From contig NZ_MUMH01000018.1 in the NCBI RefSeq assembly GCF_002155965.1, positions 79,243 through 143,242 of the forward strand: 64,000 bases of DNA, read 5' to 3'. This document shows, piece after piece, positions 1 through 10,230 of the stretch. The notes under the pieces were generated by a model. It ran no database searches and was not told the origin of the DNA. It saw only the letters and a list, made by a program, of their open reading frames with translations. The translations under genes were made by a program, and so were the position numbers. Position 1 is the first letter of the stretch, and each line of letters starts with the position of its first letter. The stretch comes from Allokutzneria sp. NRRL B-24872. Its GTDB lineage: Bacteria; Actinomycetota; Actinomycetes; Mycobacteriales; Pseudonocardiaceae.

Positions 1-1
1 G

Positions 2-343
2 GTGAAGACCATGGCGCCGGACTGCGACCTCGTGCTCGTCGTCGGCTCGAAGAACTCGTCGAACTCGGTGCGCCTCGTCGAGGTCGCGCTGCAGTACGGC
101 GCCAAGGCCTCCTACCTCATCGACTACGCCAAGGAGGTCGACCTGTCCTGGCTGGATGGCGTCGGCACCATCGGCGTGACCAGCGGCGCGTCCGTGCCGG
201 ACATCCTGGTGATGGACCTGCTGGCGATGCTGGAGAAGCGCGGCTGGGAGGACGTGGAGCTGGTGACCACCGCCAACGAGCGGATCACCTTCCAGCTCCC
301 GCGCGAGCTGAAGCGCGACCTCAAGCAGGTCGCCAACTCCTGA
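2..343 (+). CDS. ispH: 4-hydroxy-3-methylbut-2-enyl diphosphate reductase, C-terminal part
   Basis: This is the last 113 residues of IspH (LytB), the iron-sulfur enzyme that makes IPP and DMAPP in the final step of the methylerythritol phosphate pathway. The frame is open at the left edge, so the true start and most of the protein, including at least part of the cluster ligands, lie outside the window. The diagnostic stretch [10 protein letters not shown], with the Ser-Ser-Asn residues that bind the substrate diphosphate, is present. So is the later [12 protein letters not shown] segment typical of the third domain. A strong hairpin follows the stop. The order ispH, DUF6542 protein, ychF is also found in mycobacteria, although here rmuC, sbcDC and alkylation-repair genes lie between the last two. 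The family call is secure; the fragment cannot show whether the gene is intact. Confidence 0.95.
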   Translation: MKTMAPDCDLVLVVGSKNSSNSVRLVEVALQYGAKASYLIDYAKEVDLSWLDGVGTIGVTSGASVPDILVMDLLAMLEKRGWEDVELVTTANERITFQLPRELKRDLKQVANS

Positions 344-370
344 GTCCGGCCAACGCGTCCGAACCAACGC

Positions 371-401
371 ACGAGCCCGGTGACACCGTCACCGGGCTCG
401 T
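371..401. terminator. bidirectional hairpin terminator after ispH
   Basis: Two perfect 14-base arms (371-384 and 388-401) flank a 3-base loop. The hairpin sits between the convergent ends of ispH and the DUF6542 gene, so it probably serves both. There is no T run, as is usual in this group. Confidence 0.8.
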
Positions 402-430
402 GTCGTTCTGTGGGGTGTCGTTCTGTGGGG
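401..430. repeat. 15-bp tandem duplication
   Basis: The unit TGTCGTTCTGTGGGG occurs twice in a row, directly after the terminator hairpin. It is probably a small slippage duplication; no function is apparent. Confidence 0.7.
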
Positions 431-450
431 TGTCGCGCCGCGCGCAGGCC

Positions 451-1368
451 TCAGTAGCCGTCGTCCCGGCGAGGACGCCGCTCAGGCGGCTGCTGACTCG
501 GTCGCTGGGGCCGCCCGCCCGGTCCCGGGCGCGGCGGTTGCTGGCGCGGGGGCGGCTGCTGTCCCTGACCCGGCTTCTGCCTTGGACTCTGTTCCTGACC
601 TTGCCGCCCCTGACCCTGCGCGGGACGCGGAGCCCGCGACGGCGGCTGCTGCCGCGCGCCACGCGGGTCCTGCTGCCCGCGCGCGGGCCTTCCCGCTCGA
701 TCGGCTTCGCCTCGCTCGCGCGCGCCCGGGCGCGGCCGGTCCGCCTGCGGCGGCCGCTGAGCCCGCTCGCGCGGCGCGCGCTCACCGCCTCGTCCGCGGT
801 CGTCCCTCCCGCGCTCCTCGCGCCCGCCACGGCCGTCGACGTGGCCGTCGTCGAAGCGGTCCTCGCGCCGCTCGTCCCGCGTCGCCCTCCCAGAGGGCCG
901 AGACGGACGCCTCGCCTCCGGCTCGCCCACGTCCTCGGCGGGCCGACGCTGGTTGAACATGCGGACCACGCCGATGCCGACGGTGACCGCGGTGGTCAGC
1001 GCCATCGTCGGGAACGACTCGATGAGCGGCTTGCCGATGCTCAGCGCCTTGCCGGACAGCCCTTCGCCGCCCGCGCCGGAGAGCAGCACCACGATCGGCA
1101 CCACGCCCACCATGACCAGGGGCGGCTGGACCATCGGACCGAAGATCGCGATCCGCTGCACCATCGCCACGGCGGCCACGCAGCTGAGAAAGAAGAACGC
1201 CGAGAACAGGAAACCGTCCGGGCCAGCGATGAACGCGATGACCGCCGAGACACCGGCGGCGAGCCCCGCAGCGGCCCACCACGGTATGCCGTTGTCGCTG
1301 AAGGCGGAGCGCAGCGCCCAACGCGGGTCTGGCCCGACGTCGCTTCGACGGTCGCGTGTGGCGGTCAC
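451..1368 (-). CDS. DUF6542-type membrane protein with disordered basic tail
   Basis: The N-terminal half (about 30-150 of 305 residues) contains four hydrophobic helices, for example PWWAAAGLAAGVSAVIAFI. It matches the actinobacterial DUF6542 membrane domain found next to ispH. The remaining 150 or so residues are almost entirely Arg, Gln, Pro, Gly and Asp in short repeats, a low-complexity tail predicted to be disordered and strongly basic. The function is unknown; a cytoplasmic basic tail could bind nucleic acid or phospholipid, but that is inference. A GTG at 1434 would add 22 residues, but that stretch has much less GC at third codon positions than the gene body, so GTG 1368 is preferred. 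The gene converges on ispH. In mycobacteria the equivalent gene also lies beside ispH. Confidence 0.7.
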   Translation of the reverse strand: MTATRDRRSDVGPDPRWALRSAFSDNGIPWWAAAGLAAGVSAVIAFIAGPDGFLFSAFFFLSCVAAVAMVQRIAIFGPMVQPPLVMVGVVPIVVLLSGAGGEGLSGKALSIGKPLIESFPTMALTTAVTVGIGVVRMFNQRRPAEDVGEPEARRPSRPSGRATRDERREDRFDDGHVDGRGGREERGRDDRGRGGERAPRERAQRPPQADRPRPGARERGEADRAGRPARGQQDPRGARQQPPSRAPRPAQGQGRQGQEQSPRQKPGQGQQPPPRQQPPRPGPGGRPQRPSQQPPERRPRRDDGY

Positions 1369-1547
1369 CCGTTCCACGTTAGTCCGTGCGGAGTCAACGT
1401 CCGCAGCATGGAGTGACGTGGATGGCTTGACCACCCCACTGGAACGCCATTCACCAGCGGTATTTCAGGAAACGTGAAGACCGCCTCCGCAATTCGACGT
1501 GTCCGGACTTACCCGAAACGGTGATCCGGGCCGTCTCGGTTGCCCGG

Positions 1548-2555
1548 TCAGCGTTCGTCGTCGATCACCCCCTGCCCGTCGAGCCGCTTCCCGCCGACCG
1601 CACTGGCCCGATCTCCAACCTGACCGCCGACCTCACCGTTGCCCGAACCGGAGAGCTCCTCGGAGTGCCGAACGGCCGGGATCGGCGTCGGACTGGCCGC
1701 GGCCTCGGTCAACGGCTGCGCCGAACCCCTGAAGCTGTCCAGCGCGTCCAGTTCGCGGCGCCGGGCCGACAGGAATCGCTGGAGGTGGGTGCTCGACAGG
1801 TTGGCCGCCTCCACCGCGTTGCTCGCCGACCGGTGCGCGCGGGCCGCCTGCGCGCGCACGTTCTCCATGTCCTCGACCAGCGTCCGCTCGGTCGCGGCGA
1901 ACAGCGCCGCCGAGGCCAGGACGGCGAAACCCGTTGGGCCGCAGAGGAAAATCCGTCGGTCGAGCAGCCAGCGCAGCAGGTTCGGGTCGGTGTCCAGCGC
2001 CGCGACCACCGCCGCGTCCGACGGCACGAACATGATCGTCCCGTAGATCGCGTCGGCCCACCGCTGATAGCCCTTGCCCGCGAGGTCCGCCGCCCTGGAC
2101 CGGATGTTGCGCACGTGCACCCGGAGTGCGTCGGCCCGCTCGGTGGCGTCGTCGGTCTCCACCGCCTCGGCCCAGCAGGCCATGCTGGCCTTGGCGTCGA
2201 CCGGCACCCTGCGGTCGCCGCCGACCAGCAGCAACAGGTCCGGTTTCGCCGAACCGCCGCCCGCGAGGTCGGTCTGCAGCGTGAAGTGCAGGCCCTCGCG
2301 CAGTCCCAGCGCCCGCGCGGTCTCCACCAGCACCTGCTCGCCGAGTTCGCCCCTGCCGGTGACCGAGGAGAAGGCCACCTCGTACCTGTGCAGGGCGGCC
2401 TGCTGCTCCCTGCCCCTGCCGCGTTCGGTCTCCACCATGGCCATCGCCATGTCGGTGCGCCGCACGCCGTCGGTGTAGAGGCGCCACAGCATGAACAACG
2501 CGCCGGCCATCAGCAGGGCCAGCACGGCGAGAGCGGTGATCACAACGGAGGTCAC
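1548..2555 (-). CDS. rmuC: DNA recombination protein RmuC
   Basis: RmuC-family protein of 335 residues. It starts with one membrane anchor (about residues 2-24, VVITALAVLALLMAGALFML). A PD-(D/E)XK-like nuclease core follows, in which KPDLLLLVGG and VPVDAKA carry the acidic and Lys residues. Family members limit inversions at short inverted repeats and are thought to be membrane-tethered nucleases. The C-terminal 60 residues are low complexity (Pro, Ser, Gly). The start chosen is the GTG just before the membrane segment. A longer frame begins at 2681, but its extra residues look non-coding and no ribosome site supports either choice strongly. The gene is divergent from sbcD, which fits a DNA-maintenance neighbourhood. 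Confidence 0.85.
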   Translation of the reverse strand: MTSVVITALAVLALLMAGALFMLWRLYTDGVRRTDMAMAMVETERGRGREQQAALHRYEVAFSSVTGRGELGEQVLVETARALGLREGLHFTLQTDLAGGGSAKPDLLLLVGGDRRVPVDAKASMACWAEAVETDDATERADALRVHVRNIRSRAADLAGKGYQRWADAIYGTIMFVPSDAAVVAALDTDPNLLRWLLDRRIFLCGPTGFAVLASAALFAATERTLVEDMENVRAQAARAHRSASNAVEAANLSSTHLQRFLSARRRELDALDSFRGSAQPLTEAAASPTPIPAVRHSEELSGSGNGEVGGQVGDRASAVGGKRLDGQGVIDDER

Positions 2556-2792
2556 ATGGCGATGATGTACCGCCGCCCCGACAAAGTGGAGCTGGGGTGG
2601 GCCCTGGGTGGAATTCGCTTCACCCCGTCCAGACAACTTCGCCGGTCGCGAAGTGCCGTCAGAGCACCGTTCCGGAGACATGCGGTGGCCCCTGACCGGG
2701 CGAAAAGCGCACTACGCGAACAAAACGCGGATCGCGGCCGACCGAACCCGGTGAAGCGATTTTCACCCAGGCCGCGACTTGCCCTTGGCGTT

Positions 2793-2808
2793 GCCGGGAA
2801 TTCCCGGC
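2793..2808. promoter_or_regulatory. 16-bp perfect palindrome upstream of sbcD
   Basis: GCCGGGAATTCCCGGC lies 22 bases before the sbcD start codon, in the 275-bp divergent rmuC/sbcD spacer. It is a candidate operator. It does not resemble the actinobacterial LexA box. Nothing else clear was seen in the spacer. Confidence 0.35.
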
Positions 2809-2830
2809 GACTGTGTCTACCGTGATCGCC

Positions 2831-3982
2831 ATGCGAGTGCTGCACACCTCCGACTGGCACGTCGGCCGCACCTTCCACGGGAGGGATCTGCTGGCCGACC
2901 AGACCGCCGTGCTCACGGGTCTCGCCGACCTCGTGGCCGCGGAGCGGGTCGACGTCGCCGTGGTGGCCGGTGACCTCTACGACCGCGCCGTGCCCTCGGC
3001 GGAGGCGGTCGAGACGTGCGTGCTGGCGCTGCGCTCGCTGCGCGAGGCGGGTGCGCAGATCGTGATCACCTCCGGGAACCACGACTCCGCGCCGAGGATG
3101 GGGGCCTTCGCCGAGTTCGCCGCCGCGGGCGGGCTCCACCTGCGCACCAGGATCTCCTCGCTGCACCAACCCGTTCTGCTCGCCGACGAGCACGGACCCG
3201 TTGCGTTCTACGGCATTCCCTACCTCGACCCCGACCCGGCGCGCAGGGCGCTCGGCATGACGGAGGGGCGAGGACACACCGCGGTGCTCACGGAGGCGAT
3301 GCGCCGTGTCCGCGAGGACCTGCGAGAGCGCGCGTCCGGAACGCGGTCGGTGGTGGTCGCGCACGCCTTCGTCACGGGCGGAGCGGGCAGCGATTCCGAG
3401 CGCAAGATCGCGGTCGGTGGCGTCGAACAGGTTCCCGGTGCCGTCTTCGACGGGGTCGACTACGTCGCGTTGGGGCACCTGCACGGACCACAGGTGCTCG
3501 CCGAACACCTCCGCTACTCGGGGAGCCCGCTCGCGTACTCGTTCTCCGAGATGCGGCAACGCAAATCGGTGTGGTTGGTCGATCTGGACGCCTCGGGACT
3601 GGCCGAGGTGCGGCGCGTCTACCTCCCGGCACCGCGCGGGCTGGCCACGGTCTCCGGCGAGATCGAGGACCTCCTCGCCGATCCCGCGCACGCGGAGCTC
3701 GAGGACAAGTACCTGTCCGTGGTGCTCACCGATCGCGTGCGCCCGCTCGACGCGATGAGGCGGCTGCACCAACGGTTCCCGCACGCCGTGCACATCGACT
3801 TCCGTCCGGCGGGGGTGGACGACGCGCCGCTGCGCTACGTGGAGGCGGTGCGCGGGCGCAGCGATGTCGAGATCTCCCACCGGTTCGTCGACGACTGCCG
3901 TGGTGCGGAGCCGAACGAGCGCGAGCGGCGGTTGCTGGACGAAGCGATCGAGTCGGTGCGGGAAACCGAGGTGCAGGTATGA
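2831..3982 (+). CDS. sbcD: nuclease SbcCD subunit D
   Basis: Mre11-like metallophosphoesterase subunit of the SbcCD complex, which opens hairpins and trims blocked double-strand ends. All phosphoesterase motifs are visible in the first 215 residues: HTSDWHVG, GDLYDR, SGNHDS, VAHAFV and GHLHG. The C-terminal third is the usual capping region that contacts SbcC. Total length is 383 residues, normal for the family. The start is the ATG immediately before RVLHTSDWH; GTG codons at 2813 and 2822 are in frame but lie ahead of the conserved beta strand. The stop overlaps the sbcC start by four bases (ATGA), so the two subunits are translationally coupled. Confidence 0.95.
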   Translation: MRVLHTSDWHVGRTFHGRDLLADQTAVLTGLADLVAAERVDVAVVAGDLYDRAVPSAEAVETCVLALRSLREAGAQIVITSGNHDSAPRMGAFAEFAAAGGLHLRTRISSLHQPVLLADEHGPVAFYGIPYLDPDPARRALGMTEGRGHTAVLTEAMRRVREDLRERASGTRSVVVAHAFVTGGAGSDSERKIAVGGVEQVPGAVFDGVDYVALGHLHGPQVLAEHLRYSGSPLAYSFSEMRQRKSVWLVDLDASGLAEVRRVYLPAPRGLATVSGEIEDLLADPAHAELEDKYLSVVLTDRVRPLDAMRRLHQRFPHAVHIDFRPAGVDDAPLRYVEAVRGRSDVEISHRFVDDCRGAEPNERERRLLDEAIESVRETEVQV

Positions 3983-6930
3983 GGCTGCACAGGCTCGACA
4001 TCACCGCGTTCGGTCCCTACCCGGGGCGCGAGGAGGTCGACTTCGACGCGCTGGGTGGGGACGGATTGTTCCTGCTGCACGGGGAAACCGGCGCAGGGAA
4101 GACGACGGTCCTGGACGCGGTGGCGTTCGCGCTGTTCGGCAGGGTTCCCGGCGCGCGCGATGAGGCGAAGCGGCTGCGGTGCGACTACGCCGAGCGGGAC
4201 ACACCGACCGAGGTCGTGCTCGACTTCAGCGTGCAGGGCCACCGCCTCCGGATCACCAGGAGCCCGGAGTACGTCCGCCCCAAGCGCCGTGGCGGCGGTG
4301 AGACGACGCAGAACGCCAAAGCGTCGCTGACCTGGCTGAGCGATGCCCCGCCCGGGCACACCAGCGAGGGCGTCACCCGGATCGACGAGGTGGCCAGGAC
4401 GGTCCAGCGACTGCTCGGGATGAGCGCCGAGCAGTTCTTCCAGGTCGTGCTGCTGCCGCAGGGAGATTTCGCCCGTTTCCTCCGCGCGGACACCTCTGAG
4501 CGGGAGAAGCTGCTGGAGCGGCTGTTCAGCACCGAGCGGTTCCGCGAGGTGGAGCTGTGGTTCATGGAGCACCGCAGGGAAGCCGGTCGCAAGCTCGAAG
4601 AGCGGCAGCAGGGTGCGCGGATGCTCGTCGCACGCATCGCGCAGGCCGCGGGGACTGAGTTCTCCGAGGACGAGGAGGGCTGGCTCGACGGGCTCATCTC
4701 GTCCTGCACGGCCGTTGTCGAGCAGGCAGCGGAGAAGGAGCGCGAGACGAAGCGCGTGCACGGGCTCGCCGACGCCGAACTCGTGCGCCGCCGCGAGCTG
4801 GCCGACCGGGTGCGGCGAGTGCGCGTCGCAACAGCTGAACTGTCCACTGTGGACGAGATGCGTGCGGAGAAGCGGACGTGGGCCTTGGCGTTGACCGCGG
4901 CGCGGAAGGCGGTTCCGGTCCGCGAGGCGCACGTGGTGCTCACCGGGGTCGAAGCCGAGCTGCTGCGAGCGCGAGCCGCGGTGGAACGAGCTGCGGCGAG
5001 GGTCGGCGACGAGGGCAGCTCGGTGGAGCAGCTGCGGTCCAGGGCCGCAGAGGCCCAGGAACTCGCCGGTCAGCTCGCCGAACTCGCTGCGGAAGCCCAG
5101 CAGCAGCACCACGACCGCGTGCGCTTGGTGCAGGTGGAACGGGAGCTGGAGACGTTCCGCAGGCGGGTCAAGGAACTCGACGAGATCGTCAGCGCACTGC
5201 CGGAGAGGATCACCGGCTGCCGGGCCGCCGTCGACCAGGCGAAGGCCTCGGCGCTGCGGCTGGATGACCTTGTCGGGCAGCGGGACCAGCTGCGATCACT
5301 GGTGCGCGACGCGGAGGCGCTACCCCAGGCCGCGAGCGTCCACGAACGTGTCGCCACGGCGTTCCGAGGCGCCGTTGACGAGCACCAGAACGCCAGGGAA
5401 CTCCTGCTCGACCTGCGGCAACGCCGGCTGCACGGCATCGCCGCGGAGCTGGCTGAAGGGCTCGCGGAAGGGCAGCCATGTCCCGTGTGCGGTGGCGAGG
5501 AGCACCCCTCGCTCGCGAGTCGCACGGCGGAGCGCGTCACCGAATCGGACGAGCGTCGAGCGGAAAGCGTTGAACAGCAAGCACTTCGTCGTCGTGACAT
5601 GGCCAGCGAGGCGCTGCGCGAGGCCGAACGGACTGTCGCGGCGCTCCGGGAACGGCTCGACGGTCGCAGTGCCGACGAGCTGAAGAAACTGCTGGGCGAA
5701 GTCGACGCGCAGCACAGGACGGCCAACGCCGCTGCTGCCGCTGTGCGCACTCGGACGGCGGAGCTGCACCAACTGGAGGCCAAGCTCGACCAGTCGCGCA
5801 GCGAGCACGGCGAGGCTGACCGGTCGGTGGCGGTTCGCACGACGGAGCAAGCAGCACTGACCGAGGCGATCGAGCGTCGCGCGGTGCGGCTGGAGGAGGC
5901 GCGTGGCGACCACCCTGATGTGTCGGCGAGGCGAGCGTGGCTTCTCGACGCCGCAAAGGCCCTGACCGCACTCGTCGACGCGCGCCGGGCATTCGCGGAC
6001 TCCGAGGACCGCGCTGACCGCCAGCGCGCGGCCGTGCTGGCCGCCGTCGCTGAAGCGGGATTCGACAACCTCGACGCGGCCTTGGACGCTGTGGTGAAGG
6101 AAGCCGAGCGAGAGCGGCTGGAGCGAGGCATCCGCGACCTCGACCGCAGAGAGGCGGCCGCGAGATCGGTGCTGGCGGAGCCCGAACTCTCCGACATCGA
6201 CCCCGGTGCCTCGGTGGACGTGGCCGAAGCCGAAGCTGCCGCACGGGAGGCGAGCGCTGTCGCTTCGGCTGCGCTCAGCGAGGTGAACGCGGCGCGGCGG
6301 CGCAGGGACGACGTGGTCGGCCTTGGCCGCGAACTCCGCGCGGCCTGGGCCGTGCTCGCGCCGTTGGAGGCCGAGTTCGCCGAGCTGAACGCCCTGACCG
6401 ACGTGGTCAACGGTCGTGGGCAGAACACCAGGAAGATGTCGTTGCGCTCCTACGTCCTCGCCGCCCGGCTGGAGGAGGTCGCGGTCGCGGCCACCGAACG
6501 CCTGCAACGGATGAGCCAGGGGCGCTACTCCTTCGTCCACTCCGATGCCGCAGGGGCTCGGGGCACGCGCGGCGGTCTCGGGCTCGACGTGCTGGACGGC
6601 TACTCCGGGCGGACGAGGCCCGCGAAGACGCTCTCCGGCGGGGAGTCCTTCCTGGCCTCGCTCGCCCTCGCGCTGGGCCTCGCCGACGTCGTCGCGGCGG
6701 AGACCGGTGGCGCGCTGCTCGACACCCTGTTCGTGGACGAGGGCTTCGGCACCCTCGACGCGGACACCCTCGACCTCGTGATGGACACCCTCGACGAACT
6801 GCGGGCCGGCGGGCGCGTCGTGGGGTTGGTCTCGCACGTGGAGGAGCTGCGCCAGCGCATTCCAACCCGGTTGCGGGTGCGCAAGGCGCGGGACACCACC
6901 GGCTCCAGTCTGGAGGTGGTCACCGGCTGA
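3979..6930 (+). CDS. sbcC: nuclease SbcCD subunit C (Rad50-like ATPase)
   Basis: SMC-like ATPase of 983 residues, partner of SbcD. Walker A (GETGAGKTT) lies near residue 36. Two long coiled-coil arms, rich in Glu, Arg, Ala and Leu, surround a zinc hook, CPVCGGEEH, near residue 500, almost exactly mid-protein. The ABC signature LSGGESFLASLALALGL and Walker B LFVDEGFG are near the C-terminus. This order (half ATPase, coil, hook, coil, half ATPase) is that of Rad50/SbcC. The gene is coupled to sbcD by a 4-base overlap. A much longer open frame starts at 3016, but its upstream part is only the out-of-frame shadow of sbcD. One GTCC-N5-GGAC palindrome (4842-4854) lies inside. Confidence 0.95.
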   Translation: MRLHRLDITAFGPYPGREEVDFDALGGDGLFLLHGETGAGKTTVLDAVAFALFGRVPGARDEAKRLRCDYAERDTPTEVVLDFSVQGHRLRITRSPEYVRPKRRGGGETTQNAKASLTWLSDAPPGHTSEGVTRIDEVARTVQRLLGMSAEQFFQVVLLPQGDFARFLRADTSEREKLLERLFSTERFREVELWFMEHRREAGRKLEERQQGARMLVARIAQAAGTEFSEDEEGWLDGLISSCTAVVEQAAEKERETKRVHGLADAELVRRRELADRVRRVRVATAELSTVDEMRAEKRTWALALTAARKAVPVREAHVVLTGVEAELLRARAAVERAAARVGDEGSSVEQLRSRAAEAQELAGQLAELAAEAQQQHHDRVRLVQVERELETFRRRVKELDEIVSALPERITGCRAAVDQAKASALRLDDLVGQRDQLRSLVRDAEALPQAASVHERVATAFRGAVDEHQNARELLLDLRQRRLHGIAAELAEGLAEGQPCPVCGGEEHPSLASRTAERVTESDERRAESVEQQALRRRDMASEALREAERTVAALRERLDGRSADELKKLLGEVDAQHRTANAAAAAVRTRTAELHQLEAKLDQSRSEHGEADRSVAVRTTEQAALTEAIERRAVRLEEARGDHPDVSARRAWLLDAAKALTALVDARRAFADSEDRADRQRAAVLAAVAEAGFDNLDAALDAVVKEAERERLERGIRDLDRREAAARSVLAEPELSDIDPGASVDVAEAEAAAREASAVASAALSEVNAARRRRDDVVGLGRELRAAWAVLAPLEAEFAELNALTDVVNGRGQNTRKMSLRSYVLAARLEEVAVAATERLQRMSQGRYSFVHSDAAGARGTRGGLGLDVLDGYSGRTRPAKTLSGGESFLASLALALGLADVVAAETGGALLDTLFVDEGFGTLDADTLDLVMDTLDELRAGGRVVGLVSHVEELRQRIPTRLRVRKARDTTGSSLEVVTG

Positions 6931-6936
6931 ACGACG

Positions 6937-7449
6937 TCACCCCAGGTCCTCGTGGTCCAGCAGCCAGCGCTTGGCCTCGACGCCCCATCGGAAGCCCCCG
7001 ATCCCACCACCGGTGCGCAAGACTCGGTGGCACGGCACGAACAGCGCGGCGGCGTTGCGAGCGCACGCGGACGCGGCCGCGCGAACTGCTTGGGGGCGCC
7101 CGGCGAGGGCGGCGTAGTCGGCGTAGGTCACCGGCTTGCCCGCGGGCACGGTGCGCAGGGTGGTCCATGCGTGCTCCATGAACTCTCCACCGCGCTGCCG
7201 CACGGGCAATTCGGCTGCCGCGTCCAGCTCACCGGCGTGGTAGTCGCGGATCGCCTTGGTGACGGCCCCGAGTTCGGCGCGGGGCTTGACCTCGGCCGGG
7301 CGCAGGCTCGGCGAGATCACCACGAGCAGGTCGTCGACGGCGCCGGTCCAACCGGAGGCCAGCACGACACCGTCCTCGGCCGTGATCGCGGTGAACGGTC
7401 CGATCGGCGTGTCCACCGTCGCGGAGTGGGCGGTCGTGGCCGTGCTCAT
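6937..7449 (-). CDS. ogt: methylated-DNA-[protein]-cysteine S-methyltransferase
   Basis: Suicide repair protein that moves alkyl groups from O6-alkylguanine to its own cysteine. The active-site motif PCHRVL and the helix-turn-helix region before it (PVTYADYAALAGRPQAVRAA) are intact. The protein is 170 residues, typical of Ogt. The start is ATG 7449, with GAGGAGAA placed correctly upstream; it overlaps the stop of the Ada-AlkA gene by four bases, so the two form one alkylation-repair operon. The gene converges on sbcC with only six bases between stops. Confidence 0.93.
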   Translation of the reverse strand: MSTATTAHSATVDTPIGPFTAITAEDGVVLASGWTGAVDDLLVVISPSLRPAEVKPRAELGAVTKAIRDYHAGELDAAAELPVRQRGGEFMEHAWTTLRTVPAGKPVTYADYAALAGRPQAVRAAASACARNAAALFVPCHRVLRTGGGIGGFRWGVEAKRWLLDHEDLG

Positions 7450-8942
7450 GCGGTTCTCCTCGAGTTCGGGGCGGACGCGGCCAGCGCGGCGGCGCGCCAC
7501 AGGTGCATTCCGGCGTAGGACCGCCAGGGACGCCAGGACCTGGCGCGGGTCCGGAGACCGTCCACATCGGACGGTAGTCCGAGTGCTCCGGCCCCCTTGC
7601 GCATGGCGGTGTCCGTGGCGAGCAGGACGTCCGGCGTGCCGAGGACGCGCATGGCCACGTAGTCAGCGGTCCAGCGACCGATGCCGGGCAGTTCCTGGAG
7701 TTCGGCGACCAGTTCCTCGTCGTCGCGCCCGATGTGCAGGTCCAGCGATCCGTCGGCGAGGGCGGCGCAGGCGGCGAGCACCGTCTCGACGCGCTTGCCC
7801 GGGCCTGTGAGCACATCGGCGCCGTGCGCGGCGATGGCCTCCGCCGTGGGGAACAGCGTGGTCAGCTGCCCCTCGGCGGCGGGGAGCGGGGTGCCGAGTG
7901 CTCGGGCCAGCGCGGTGACGCTGGTGCGGGCCGAGGCCACGGACACCTGCTGGCCGAGCAGCGCGCGCACGAGCATTTCGTGCGCGTCCATGGTGCCGGG
8001 CACCCGAATCCCGGGTGTCGCGGTCACGAGCGAGCGGAGGGAGGCGTCAGCGGACAGCACCTCGTCCACGGCGAGCGGATCGGCGTCCAGGTCGAGCAGC
8101 CTGCGGACGCGGGACACGGCCGCGCCCAGATCGCGCACGTCGACGAGGCGCAGGCGGCAGTGCACGTGGGTCGGGGTGGGCTCCAGCTGCACGGTCGCGG
8201 CGCCGTGCGGCAGCGCGATCGCGCGGGAGTAGACACCCGCCTCGACGTGCTCCACGCCCGGAATCGCCCGTGCGGCGAGGAAAGCCAGCGCGCCCTCGGC
8301 GTCCATGGGCGGGCGGAACGGCAGGCGCAGGGTGATCGTCCCGGTCCTCGGCTCGACCGGGGCGTCCGACCTGCGGCGCTTCTGCGCGCCCGCGCGCAGC
8401 ACGGACGGTGACGTGGCGAAGACGGCCTGGATGGTCTCGTTGAACTGGCGCACGCTGGAGAACCCGGCGGCGAAGGCGATGTCGGCGAAGGGCAGCGCCG
8501 TCGTCTCGATCAGCGTGCGCGCGGCGTGGGCCCGGTGCGCTCGGGCCAGCGCGAGCGGTCCCGCGCCCAGTTCGGCGGTGAGCACCCGGGACAGGTGCCG
8601 CTCGGAGTAGCCGAGCCTGCGGGCGAGCCCCGGCACGCCCTCGCGCTCGACGACACCGTCACCGATCAGCCGCATCGCCCTGGACGCGAGGTCGGCGCGC
8701 AGGTCCCACTCCGGGGAGCCGGGCACGGCGTCGGGCAGGCAGCGGCGGCAGGCCCGGTAACCCGAGGACTGGGCGGCCGCCGTTGTCGGGAAGAACTCGA
8801 CGTTGCGGCGCTTCGGCGTCATCGCCGGGCAGGACGGGCGGCAGTAGATGCCCGTGGTGCGCACGGCCAGCACGAAGCAGCCGTCGAAGCGGGCGTCGCG
8901 GGAGGCGACGGCCCGGTAGGCACGCTCTGAATCGACCAGCAC
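7446..8942 (-). CDS. Ada-like regulator fused to AlkA-type 3-methyladenine DNA glycosylase
   Basis: Three-part alkylation-response protein of about 498 residues. Residues 1-80 are the zinc methyl-phosphotriester domain of Ada (CRPSC and CRRC carry the four Cys; the first Cys of CRPSC is the expected methyl acceptor). Residues 85-185 are an AraC-type helix-turn-helix (GYSERHLSRVL, FAAGFSSVRQFN). The rest is AlkA: an N-terminal beta domain, then the helix-hairpin-helix LPGIGRWTADYVAMR and, shortly downstream, the catalytic Asp of LLATDTAMR. The O6-methylguanine transferase half of classical Ada is missing and is supplied by the overlapping ogt gene. By analogy it may switch on its own operon after methylation damage. 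The start is uncertain; GTG 8942 gives the expected distance to the first motif. Confidence 0.9.
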   Translation of the reverse strand: MLVDSERAYRAVASRDARFDGCFVLAVRTTGIYCRPSCPAMTPKRRNVEFFPTTAAAQSSGYRACRRCLPDAVPGSPEWDLRADLASRAMRLIGDGVVEREGVPGLARRLGYSERHLSRVLTAELGAGPLALARAHRAHAARTLIETTALPFADIAFAAGFSSVRQFNETIQAVFATSPSVLRAGAQKRRRSDAPVEPRTGTITLRLPFRPPMDAEGALAFLAARAIPGVEHVEAGVYSRAIALPHGAATVQLEPTPTHVHCRLRLVDVRDLGAAVSRVRRLLDLDADPLAVDEVLSADASLRSLVTATPGIRVPGTMDAHEMLVRALLGQQVSVASARTSVTALARALGTPLPAAEGQLTTLFPTAEAIAAHGADVLTGPGKRVETVLAACAALADGSLDLHIGRDDEELVAELQELPGIGRWTADYVAMRVLGTPDVLLATDTAMRKGAGALGLPSDVDGLRTRARSWRPWRSYAGMHLWRAAALAASAPNSRRTA

Positions 8943-9069
8943 GGCACCGATGCTGCCAGCAGCGGCGTGCCTCGGCTGGCGGAAATCCGCCGCGGCGATC
9001 ACCGGGGGCGCAGGCGTTCTCCCCGCCCGTGGCCGGAGGCGCTCGGGCGGGCACCTAGACTCCCCAGAC

Positions 9070-10149
<1,080 letters not shown>

Positions 10150-10230
10150 GCCCTGCCCTGTCAGTGGTCGAGCTCGCCGATACCGGTGCGGCTGGTGTCG
10201 CCGCGCAGGCTGACACCTGCCCTGACGCAG

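Noticed and set aside
401..430. Tandem 15-bp repeat considered as a CRISPR or iteron
   Set aside because: There are only two copies with no spacers and no associated genes.
2556..2830. Possible LexA (SOS) box upstream of sbcD
   Set aside because: No GAAC-N4-GTTC type sequence was found; only an unrelated palindrome is present.
3016..3978. 963-base upstream extension of the sbcC frame
   Set aside because: It overlaps sbcD out of frame; SbcC normally starts at MRLHRLDITAFGPY, which coincides with the ATGA overlap.
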